The translations under genes and the position numbers were made by a program. This document shows, piece after piece, positions 1 through 9,622 of a DNA stretch of 64,000 nucleotides. Within the stretch, counting starts at the first letter, position 1, and each line of letters opens with the position of its first letter. The DNA is from Rhodocollybia butyracea (lineage: Eukaryota > Basidiomycota > Agaricomycetes > Agaricales > Omphalotaceae). The stretch is taken from positions 124,001-188,000 of the forward strand of contig JADNRY010000093.1 in NCBI GenBank assembly GCA_015501585.1. Reading direction: 5' to 3'. The notes beneath the pieces were generated by a model. That model had not been told where the DNA came from. It worked only from the letters and a program-made list of their open reading frames with translations, and did no database searches.

Positions 1-1096
1 TCAGCCAATTTCCAAAAAAGAAACAGTTATTGTTGGGTAGGCTGCTAGGAGAGGGCAGCTCTCAATCGACTCACTTGTTACTAGTACTATAGTAGGTACA
101 GTAACTGAAAGTGCGGGCCCAGCGCGTGAACACTTTCCGCCAACAAAGATGGAGTAGTATGTATCTGCCCTCATTTATAAGAGGGTTTTTGCTTTCTTCG
201 ATCCGAGGTGATAGAAGATGATAGGTTCCCGAATTTAAGACGCTCGCGACACAGCGCGACACTCGGTGATTACCACCGTACTTTGTGCTACAATATAAAC
301 TAACCAGGGAGGTGTGCGCTTCCTTATACCGGGAAGTCATTACTTAGCAGTAGCATGAGGGGACGAAGGGTTGGGCTGTGCGGAGCCTGCTTAGATCAAT
401 CGTATCTAATCATGCCATGTGACCTAAATTAGTTGGCGTTAAAGGGTTTGCATACGTTACTTCAAAGCGAGCATGCTTCTCTAGTCTTGTCGCGTTTGTT
501 CGGTGTTCAATACTCAATATCAATGTCCAGTTTCGTCTCAGCAAGAAACACAAAGCTTCAACGATCTGATTCTTGTCATATTTGACCTGAACGCCGACGC
601 TCAAACTGCTTGAATGTCTAGACTGGAGCCCATGTGCTTTCCTTCTTTTTATATGTTTTCGCTGTAGACTCATGAACACAATGACCAGGAATCTTACTTT
701 TTGACGGAGAGACTCATTTTCTGGTGAGTATTCACCGACACCCTTCAAGATTTGAACATGATTTTTCTCATTGCTCTCGCGAAACAGTCCCTCTTTACTT
801 CACGCGCACGGTTTACCCGGACTAGCCAACCTCGTTCGCGATCACCTTAGTGGGCCGTTCGATCATTGCAATATCCACTACTTTTCCACTACTTTCTCCA
901 CAATTTCCGAATAAACTTGAAGGCTCCCTCGGTTGACACAATGGGAAATTAGTATGTAGTGCAAGTGTTCCGGAGATGGATCGCTATGATCAAGCCAGTA
1001 GAGCTGAAAATCTGGACAGACTAGCGTCTACGCATCTACAAGTCGTACGACGACAGTATTCCTTGTAGCACATCGCGTTGGGCACTTTCTGACCTA
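1..1096. other. Intergenic or unresolved, no supported gene
   Basis: I see no gene I can defend here. Open frames on the minus strand around 71-340 and 410-748 lack recognisable motifs and a convincing chain of splice sites. The last 60 bases contain a single copy of the GTACGACGACAGTAT motif that is tandemly repeated upstream of the intact gene at 5271, so the right end belongs to the duplicated segment. Confidence 0.5.
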
Positions 1097-1775
1097 ATGT
1101 CTACCTCTCGCTCCATTTCCGAGTTGGGCCTATCTTGTTCTTTCGTTTATTCCACACAACTGCGTCGTCAGCCTGATCAGCGTCGGCCTCGGTCAGTCTG
1201 ACCCCGAAGAGTGGTCTTGGCTCTTTGGTTCTTTCTGAGACGCGTGGTCTGTTCGTAGATTTTGGGGGTAAGTATTGCATACTTGTATCTCTCAATCGCA
1301 GTTATTCATCAGTCTCTTTTCCAGTCGAACGTGGCACCAGGTTATGCGTAGGGTATGGTGTACCCATTGAGATTCGTATACTTACCGAAAAGTTCGCATC
1401 TGTCACAGCACATGTAAGATTCATTTTTCGTCGCGTTCTTGGTCTCGCTGCAGGTATCAACCTATCGGCTTATGTCCAATTGTATATAGTCTTTCTCATT
1501 TCGGGGATCATCGATCATTGTCGACTATGTAGTCCTGCGGAACTGGCTGGGGGGTGCTAGTTTTCATGGCCCAGGCAGTTGTCATTGCTCCCAGGCGTCG
1601 TGCCGGATTCATGGGTACTTGTGTAGCCTTGGATATGCATGGGTGTGGTCCTGGTTTGTGCTTGTGTTTCCCGTGTTTTGCTTCGAATAATTTGGGGGAA
1701 ATGGGCCGAGTTTGGCATCTGCTCAGAAGGCGTCAAGTACCTACCACTTTACAACGAGATCGAGCAGTTGTCCTT
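1097..1775 (+). pseudogene. Truncated, decayed copy of the wax-synthase-like gene
   Basis: This stretch matches the intact gene at 5271-6507 in pieces. The start (ATGTCT, then a C-P-F-P/S-W-like opening) joins directly to sequence equivalent to about 5860, so roughly 525 bases of the middle are missing. An in-frame TGA interrupts the segment equivalent to SFLDAWS near 1239. The two intron positions are still recognisable: a GTAAGTATTGC donor after TTTTGGGG and the short exon encoding RTWHQVMRR. Further small deletions occur near 1553 and 1590. Similarity continues past the stop codon of the intact gene (the ACCACTTTACAACGAGAT block), so the copy arose by DNA duplication including the 3' flank, not by retroposition. 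It cannot encode a working enzyme. Confidence 0.85.
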
Positions 1776-2169
1776 TTAATTTCAGCAAAGATCCGAGTTA
1801 AGCGGCGGATTGCAAAGTTTGAACGTTTGAATCACGACTACATGACCAAAAAGGATACGGGATCCAATCTTTGGCTGAATGAGACACCTGGTCCTCCACA
1901 ACAACATGAAGAACAAGCAAAGTCGATACTTTATCATCGACGCAAAGGATGTCTCTTCAGCCGCAGAATACCCATCTGTGAGCAAACCGAAGTATCGTAC
2001 AACAATGGGGACTCTAGTAGTACAATTATGATATTCCGTCATTCAACTCGACAGCCTTTGAACTTTGGTGGTTGTCACAAAAAATCCCATTTCTCCAACT
2101 TATACTTTTAATGCTTTTTTCCATTAGACCATTGCTGGACCCACAATTTCATGGCTGACTCTATTTTCC

Positions 2170-4099
2170 TCATCCTTCATCATCTAAAGGTGTACCCGTC
2201 AGAACATGTAAAGAGGGAGAATTGAAATGAATACTCGCTGATGATGGGACATGATGTTCTACCCAAGAGGGTGGATAGTGAGATGATTGCGCTGCAAAGC
2301 TGACCCCGGCCGCAATAGAAGAACGAGGCGCGGCCTGAAAAGCCGACATATGAGTGCGGGTGCCAGAGCCGTCACAGTCGACTACACACCTCGAATCGTA
2401 AATTCGACCCTAATAATATTTCTGATCTCTGTGCATCCCTGATGTACTCACGGGCGTTGAGATTGGCAAGGATAGTGTTGCAATACAGCGAGCAAAGAAG
2501 ATAGTAGATGCTTCCATATGTCTGGAGATTGGCAACTATCGACTGAAGATATTCATGAGTTCATTTAAAATCTATTGGATGGGAAACCTAAATTGGCACT
2601 CACCGCAATAAGAGCTGCTAGAGCGACAGATGCTGTCCAGAATCCAGAGTTTATGGTCAAAGTAATCAGTCTGACAATCATCGCGTGCGACCTGGCGAGA
2701 AACCATGAGTATATGCAGGTCACAGTACACAATAAACTAGGACGCTACCCGGGGGCTCCCTTTGACTCCTTGAGAAGCCAATATGTCATGCAAACCGCAA
2801 GCCCAGCATCGATAGCGACAGGAAATGCATTTGAAGGGATTGCCGGTGTCTAGATAATCGTCATTAGATAGCCAGTAAAAATCACCAAGAAGAAAGAATA
2901 CAAACAAGGAACGCCTTGGATGTCAATTGCTCGACACTGGTCGCAATAAAGCTAGTAGGTGCGGATTAGTACTGTGCACACGTATCAAATATATGACATA
3001 CGACAAATGGAGATCAACTAAAAGAACACTGTGAGCACCTTTACATTCATGTTTGAAGTTTCACCGAAATGCTTACTTGCTTCTGCGACTGGATAGCGGG
3101 TCAACGTCAACAGCACTCAGCATACCAAAGAACACTCACTCAGCTGTCCTATGATCAAAGGGAGCTTTGCAAGATTCCGAACGAATCAGGTCAAGAGATG
3201 AGGTGTTTTCGTCGTACTCACAAATATGACAGGAAACAACAACCGCCTGCTAGAGACTATCTTGGGATAAGTCGGAGGTTCAAACGCGAAGATACGAGAA
3301 AAGATACGCACAAACATAAAGACGATATGTAAAGAAGCATTGAGCTATCAAAGCAGAGAGAGACTCAAGAATGTCAAAGTCAGCCAGACGCCAACATCAG
3401 AATTTGTTTTGCATACTGTTATCAAAGCCTGGAACTTGAGAAAAAACGAGTTGTAATCTCGGCAGCCACAGTACAAACAAGCAACGTACAGCAGTCTCTC
3501 TAACATGCAAGCCTCGTCAGTAGAACAAAGGGATACAAGAAGAAACTAACTTTGTAACAGCCAATAATGCTGAGGGATTTCCCCAGGACGTAATGAGGAG
3601 ATAATAATCTGAGGGAGAATTGAGATCTGGAGAGTCATCGAGAGAAACTACTTACCTGGCTGAATGACACAGACAAGCTGGATTGTCAACATGAACCTGA
3701 AATTCCGGCGTGAGCCTAGTAGTGTCGCATCTTATCGGTTTAGCTTACCACAAAATTACGACCTATAATTTCCTCATTCAAAAGTGATTCAGAGGAGTGA
3801 TTACGAAAGAATACATACCAGCACTTTGAAGATAGTTTTGTCTTTGGGATAACTAATAAGCGTAAGCGACGGTGATTTGTATCTTTTCGTCTGACGTACT
3901 GGATGAAATAAGTGAATCTGTAAAAGTGCATCAGTGGACAATCTCTCGTAGAAAGGCAAAACGATCGTTCGTACATTTGGATGCACAAAATCCCCCACAA
4001 CGCTGAAACGAGGTGGGAGGAAATGTACAATCCACCACGGATCTCACCCAGATCAAGTGCTAAACTTGGGGTTGGCGAAGAAGAAGTAGGGGCGGACAT
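2170..4099 (-). CDS. DUF6534-type multi-pass membrane protein, about 14 exons
   Basis: Seen: joining canonical GT-AG introns of about 47-60 nt on the minus strand gives one continuous protein. Exons I can place are 4099-3975, 3917-3900, 3852-3819, 3762-3749, 3696-3656, 3608-3551, then smaller exons between 3500 and 2900, and finally 2849-2749, 2691-2604, 2542-2390 and 2334-2170. The product opens MSAPTSSS, then a helix leading to ILCIQIFTYFIHYPKDKTIF, VVILWFMLTIQ, YYLLITSWGNPSALL, QCFFTYRLYV, AVCMTYWLLKESKGA, MIVRLITLTINSGFW and ANLNAREYIRDAQ, ending TPLDDEG. Known: this order of motifs (YPKD, YY-NP-LL, QCFF-R, LNAR) is that of the basidiomycete DUF6534 family, seven predicted helices, function unknown. 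The exons between 3545 and 3350 are not resolved and may hide a defect. It lies between the wax-synthase pseudogene and its intact copy, on the opposite strand. Confidence 0.82.
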
Positions 4100-4399
4100 G
4101 TTTGTTGTTTCTGGAGAAGCCTCAAGTCTTAAATATTTCAAATCGAGACCACTGTCACTTACTCCGTGCTGCTCTACATCTGTTCTATACCAAATATAAC
4201 GCACAATCCTCGCTTCCTTGCTCCACTGATAGTACCACCACCAGATCATCCGGTGCTGCCTAGTCTGATTGATGCAGATTGATCGATACATAGCTACGCC
4301 ACAAGGGAACAGAGCAACAGAGCAATATAATCTGGGATAATTCTTTTTCTGTGCCCATAACCCTCCATAACCTTCCTGACAATGAGAGACCAAGTTCGC

Positions 4400-5090
4400 T
4401 TTGGGCTTTGGGGCGCTGAGTCCTGTCCTGACTGATTGGAATTAAAATGTTACGGACCGGAAATTAACATAGCGAGGCCTTATAGCGAGGCCTAGCATGA
4501 ACGTTCTGTCTATCCACATACTTACTGCGGGTGGGCACTTTCAGTTAAGTATCTGCTGTACTGGGTGCCAAGGTTCTAAGGAGGATCGGTAATAATGCGA
4601 GCAGTTTCAAGAGGTTTCAAGCTTGAATACCAAAGATTCGTTATAATGTGCGATACAATGATTTGCATTTGAAAGGCAAGGTCATTTGAAAAGGGGGTGA
4701 GCGGGAGCGAAAATAATTTTGGATGAATTTTGAGGTAGAAATAAAAAAAGGCTGTGAGGGCGAAATCAGTTCAAGGTACCACATGATGATCTTAAAATTT
4801 CACCGATTCTGAGTTCATACGACACACTGAACACGAGGGCCCGAACGTTGAACTTGCACTCATATTACATGCCGGAAGATTTTGTGATGCAGGCGCAAGA
4901 AACAGTACACTGACGATTCTAGTTAGCTATAGGCAATGTTCTGAAGAGAGGCATTTTACCGGTTCTACATCAGTCGATCAGCTTTGCTCTATTGCTGAAT
5001 CGTCTTAGAAAGATGCACTAAGTTGAGTTACTTATCATTGTTCATTTGATGGTTTATGAACAAATCCGGACTGTCTCACGGTACCGGCGC
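4400..5090. other. Intergenic, no gene seen
   Basis: AT-rich spacer between the divergently placed DUF6534 gene and the wax-synthase-like gene. No open frame with recognisable motifs and no RNA gene were seen. Confidence 0.5.
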
Positions 5091-5092
5091 GA

Positions 5093-5218
5093 TACAGACT
5101 TGAAATCGTACGACGATAGTATACAGATGAGAATCGTATATACAACGACAGTATAGTATACAGACTTAGAATCGTACAACGACAGTATACAAACTTAGAA
5201 TCGTACGACGACAGTATG
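5093..5218. repeat. Four-unit imperfect tandem repeat upstream of wax-synthase gene
   Basis: About four units of roughly 30 bases are arranged head to tail, each built on CAGACTTAGAATCGTAC followed by a GACGACAGTATA-like end. Units differ by one or a few bases. The array ends about 50 bases before the ATG at 5271. Only one unit core is present before the pseudogene copy, near 1045, so the array either expanded here or shrank there after duplication. Confidence 0.85.
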
Positions 5219-5270
5219 ATTCATCATGCCCATAAGTAAAGCAGAAGCACGGCGTTAAGAATCTCGAGTA

Positions 5271-6507
5271 ATGTCTCTCACTCCCTTTCCGAGCTGGGCC
5301 TTTCCAGCCTACCTTATTCTTTTGTTTATCCCACTAGTGGTCAAACCCTCGAAATACCGTTACCTCTACTTTCTTCCCATCCTCGCCATCTCCTACAAAA
5401 TCCTACATTCCACAACAGGGAACGTGACGAATGACTATGGAATTGCCTGTGGATGGTTTACTCTCTTATTCATGTCCTCTGACTTTATCATCATTACTGA
5501 TGTTCAGAACGAGCTGCGGAGCGTAAAACCACTACAAGTCAAGCCGGCTTCACAATACCCGCTGTCTGGTCGAATTAGCTGGGCTTGGGACTTGTTTACC
5601 AGTCTGCGTGGAGTTGGATGGGCCCATGAACCCGTCAGTGTTTTGCCGCCACGGCCAGCGCGTAAATATTTCGTGGTCAAGCAGTTCGCAAGTCTTACTG
5701 TTTTGGGTCTGCTATTCGACTTAGCGATGTGGCACAATAGCTTCAATCCTGCATATTTCCGTCAAGGACCTAGTCTGGCTGGCTATGGCTGGCTGTGGCG
5801 CTACGAATGCTTATGGGGCTGGGCTATTCCTGCTTATGCAACTCTGGCAGCACAGAACTGTGTGGTCAGTTTGATCAGCGTTAGCCTTGGTCGCTCTGAC
5901 CCTGAAGATTGGCCTTGGCTCTTCGGTTCTTTCTTAGACGCGTGGTCTGTTCGTAGATTTTGGGGGTAAGTATTGCAAACTCGTATCTCTCAATCGCCGT
6001 CATTGATTCGTCTCTTTTCCAGTCGAACGTGGCACCAGGTTATGCGTAGGGTATGTGGTACCCTTGAGTCTCCTGCACCTACTGACAAGTTTGCAGTTCG
6101 TCACAGCGCATGGAAGATTCATTTCTCGTCGCGTTCTTGGTCTCGCTGCGGGTACCAACTTGTCGGCTTATATCCAGTTATATGCAGCCTTTCTCATTTC
6201 AGGCATTATCCACTACGTGGCCGATTATGTAGTCCTGCGGAACTGGCATGGGTGTGCTCTCAAATTTTTCATGGCCCAGGCAGTTGCGATCACTGTTGAA
6301 GATGGAGTTATTGCTCTCGGGCGTCGTGCTGGATTCAAGGGCACTGGTGTAGCATGGCAGTTGCTGGGATATGGATGGGTGTGGTCCTGGTTTGCGATTG
6401 TGTTTCCCATGTGGCAGGACCCACTTAACCGGGCGGGGTTGATAGAGTATGGGGCCAGTACGAGTTTCCTTCGGATGACTTGGGAGAAATGGTCTGAGAT
6501 GCAGTGA
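5271..6507 (+). CDS. Wax-synthase-like membrane-bound O-acyltransferase
   Basis: Three exons, 5271-5965, 6023-6050 and 6097-6507, joined at GTAAGT...AG and GTATGT...AG sites, give a 377-residue protein. The family (wax synthase domain, MBOAT_2) moves an acyl group onto a hydroxyl of a lipid or terpenoid within a membrane; the acceptor here is unknown. Seen: at least seven hydrophobic segments, the FWGRTWHQVMRR motif at the first splice junction, and SGIIHYVADY with a likely catalytic His near residue 280. The middle exon of 28 bases is needed to keep frame and motif together. Length is normal for the family. The final helix and WQDPLNRAG region complete the domain, so the gene looks intact, unlike its copy at 1097-1775. 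Relatives of this family occur in terpenoid clusters, but no terpene synthase or P450 is visible nearby. Confidence 0.85.
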
Positions 6508-7049
6508 AAATGTCGTCTTCCTGGAGGGCCTCAAATAGCTACCACTTTACAACGAGATAGAGCCTTCGATATTCAAAAAAGATAGAAGCGCTTTCCAAGT
6601 TTGAATGTATCATGTCCCAGATGTGGTCGTGCTCGCTCCATAATATGATCAAAGAATACGGAAATGGTATAAGACACACACAGGTGGTGACCAGGGTCCC
6701 AAGAGCCAACCTGTGGGCCAACGAACACCAGAGAGCTGATTCTGTTGATAGAGGAACTAGTAATACGCGATCACGTGCGCAGGTATAAGCTCTCGAGCTT
6801 CCGCCTTTGCGATAATTTTTGATTGGCATGTAGACAGAAAACACTTTTGGGCTCAGGGTCTTGATTCGCGATCGAACTTTGCAAATCCAAACAGTACTCT
6901 TGGACAACTTCTTGGACTCGGGCGTCGGTGACTGGCTATGCAAAAGCCTGGGAGTTCCATTTGATGGCCATTTTAATTTCTACCAATAGCGCCCAGGTGT
7001 CTGTATCACGTTGTCCAGCTCAACGCTGGCCGTTCGTGAAGCCGTTCGA
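6508..7049. other. Intergenic, no gene seen
   Basis: The first 100 bases are similar to sequence after the pseudogene (duplicated 3' flank). The minus-strand open frame over 6539-6943 has no motif and I regard it as chance. Confidence 0.5.
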
Positions 7050-7352
7050 ATGCTCTCTTCCTCCTCAGTTCGGTCTAGAAAAGTAAATGCTTTCAAGCCC
7101 AAACCTGGCGTCAGCGTTTCTGGTCTAGGCCGGGGTATCCGTCGAACACCGCCCACAATCGACACTAATCTCAATTCGTATGACCGCACAGATCCTTTTC
7201 AGGCCTTTAATGTCCTGTTAAAACTTATCGGTTCACTTTCTTCACGAATTGGAGGGTGCCAGTATCGTTTGACGCCACAGGAACTCAAGCTCTCTGTTCA
7301 TTTGCTCAACATCGTCGAGCCATTTGTGGGCGCCACACCGTCGAAAAGGACA

Positions 7353-9058
7353 ATGATAACTCGCCAGCCCACTGAAATCCTCGATGCTATTGTCTTCCAT
7401 ATCGATTCGCGTGTAGACCTTCTCAACCTTGCCATGACTTGCTCGCGAATGCAGGGTGTGGTGATTCCTAGACACTTTGATTATCGAGTGGTCAAGTGCA
7501 AAGTGAGCAGCATCAGTGTTTGGAATCACTTGAGTGTGTATAGTTCTTTGGCAAAAAACGTCCGGCGTTTAGAGGTGCTAGATGAACGCGTAGTGGCGAC
7601 AGCGGGAAGCGGGGTTAAAGAGATGGTTCCAGGTGGAATTTCATCTACCGAGACTGATTTGGAGGACACGGACGACGAACTTGGAATGCACGAGAAGCAG
7701 GAAAAGTTCCTTCTTGACGCCCTGATCAAGATGACCCATCTGGAGTCGTTTGTGTGGAACTGTAATCATTCACCCATCTCAATCAATGTTCTTTGGCCGA
7801 TACTGTTGAAGTGTCGTACGTTGAGGGAAGTGGAAATCAATGATAATCTTGTATTTTCTCCCACGAATGATGTAGAAGAGGACAACGATTCTGCAAATAC
7901 GACAGTGGTGAGTTTCCTCGAATGCTCAGAGATATACAGCCCTGAATTGTGTTCCAGGCTTGTGAACTGAAATCTGTTGCTCTCAAGTCCACCAAGCACG
8001 CGTATGGATCTGCGAAGCATCCAGACTTTACGCGCGTAAAGGGCATGCTGAACAGCTGCCCAAACCTGGAGGTATGACTTTCTTTATCCTTGTTTTATTC
8101 ATCTCACACGATGATTACTCAGTCTTTAGACATATCTTATACACAACCCCGCTCCTCCTCTCAGGCTCATCTTTCCGCCGATGACCTCTTCCTGTTTGGC
8201 CGTTGGCCTCACCTTACATCCTTGACATTGACCAATCTTCGATGTTCCCCTGTTACTGGTCTGGACGCCGCCAGTGCCTTTCTTTTCGCTCATCTTAACC
8301 TTGAGATCCTGCACCTTGATATGAGCCCTAGCACCCCTACCCAAAAACTTGTATTCCCTGCAAACTGTCTCCCACGTCTTCGCGAGCTTAAGGCTCACCG
8401 GGACCTCATCAGCTCACTTCTTGCTTGCCCGAGTGACTCTCCCCGACCTTTGGAAGTAATTAAAGGAGTTCGACTGACTGCTGAGGCAAATCCTGCCTTT
8501 TTCGTCAACCTTCGTCGATTCGGGATTAATGTGAAGAGGATTGAATTGACAAGCTGGAACGAGATGGAGGATATAAGACGGTTGGTTGAGTCTGCACCTA
8601 GACTGACGTGGCTAGACCTCGGAAAGAAGGGATACGAACGTCCCACTGGTCCCAGTGGCTCACAAGGGAAAAATTCCTCTACTTCCGCTCATTTCCCCAC
8701 TGTGAATGTGAACGAGTGGGCCATACTGCTCTCTGCAGCTCCGGAGCTAACGACGTTCCATGGGATCAAGTTTTTCTATGAAGTTGCGTTGACAAGTTCT
8801 CAGAATTCCATCCCGTCTTCTGGCCTAAATGGCTCTGGTTTCGCGTCATCTACTTTGACCCATGCCAGTCTAAGTATGACTGATCGGAGCAGGATAAGGA
8901 AGAACGATGAAATTGCTAGCGTATTGGCCTGGAAATGCGCCAAGCTGAGGAGGGTAGATCACTGGGAGGATGGAGGCGGAAAAGTAATTGTTATTGTGAA
9001 GGATGCGGATGGAAAGGATAAAGCACCTAGATGGGAGATCAAACGAGTGAAGCAGTAA
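7353..9058 (+). CDS. F-box protein with leucine-rich-repeat-like tail
   Basis: Exons 7353-7907, 7958-8071 and 8123-9058 join in phase (GTGAGT...CAG and GTATGA...CAG) to give 534 residues. The start MITRQPTEILDAIVFHID opens directly into an F-box (to about residue 50, with LLNLAMTCSRM and the IPRHFDYRVVKC tail), the Skp1-binding part of SCF ubiquitin ligases. The rest has spaced L-x-x-L-x-L segments such as CPNLESLDISY, WPHLTSLTLTN and APRLTWLDLG, typical of basidiomycete F-box proteins with degenerate LRRs that would bind a substrate. The frame stays open upstream to an ATG at 7050, which would add 101 Ser/Arg-rich residues; I prefer 7353 because F-box proteins of this kind usually begin just before the box. 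Target unknown. Confidence 0.75.
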
Positions 9059-9622
9059 GTAGATTGGTCAATATCGTGTCTAAGGCAAAGTATGTAGGTG
9101 TTGTGGTTTTCTCCCATATTGTAACTATGTTCCTTCCTTATGTATACCATGCATGCCGCAGTTTCTTCCAAAATTAACATGGCTCTACCGTGGCATTCGA
9201 CACAGGCATTCGACTCGGTCGCCCTCTCTTTTCCATTCAATGGGTGTTCTCAGCATTCAAGCGCAGATGTTTAACATTCGATCGAAATATAGCCGAAGAA
9301 ACCAGAAGAAAATTCGTCCAGACTGGGGGTAGCTTTTCGGTTTATCAGTGCTTCGGCACCCCGACCCAGTTCAGTTGGAACTGGATGCTAGTTTTCGATT
9401 TGAAAGGAAACTCATGGTGAGTAAAGGCTGTAGAAGAGATATCTGAAGTAGATAACGAGAGATGTACAGGTACTTGAACAATGCCTACGTATCAAAAACA
9501 AAAAATACAACAAGGTACTTGGATGTATACAATGGATAGAGGAAGTAGGATGCAATACGACAGCTAGAATAGCATTAGCCAGAGCTCTGGAGTAACAATC
9601 CAGTGGTTGTGGAGTCATAAGC
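9059..9622. other. Convergent intergenic region
   Basis: Spacer between the ends of the F-box gene (plus) and DCP1 (minus). It probably holds both 3' untranslated regions. No coding or RNA feature seen. Confidence 0.5.

Noticed and set aside
1554..2111. 185-codon plus-strand open frame
   Set aside because: It covers the frame-broken end of the wax-synthase pseudogene and the following flank; no domain and no conservation with the intact copy in that frame.
3740..4393. 217-codon minus-strand open frame as a gene
   Set aside because: It reads through introns of the DUF6534 gene and extends upstream of its likely ATG at 4099.
5271..6507. A secondary-metabolite cluster around the wax-synthase-like gene and the 2OG oxygenase at 21.9 kb
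   Set aside because: No terpene synthase, polyketide synthase, NRPS or P450 is visible, and housekeeping genes lie between them.
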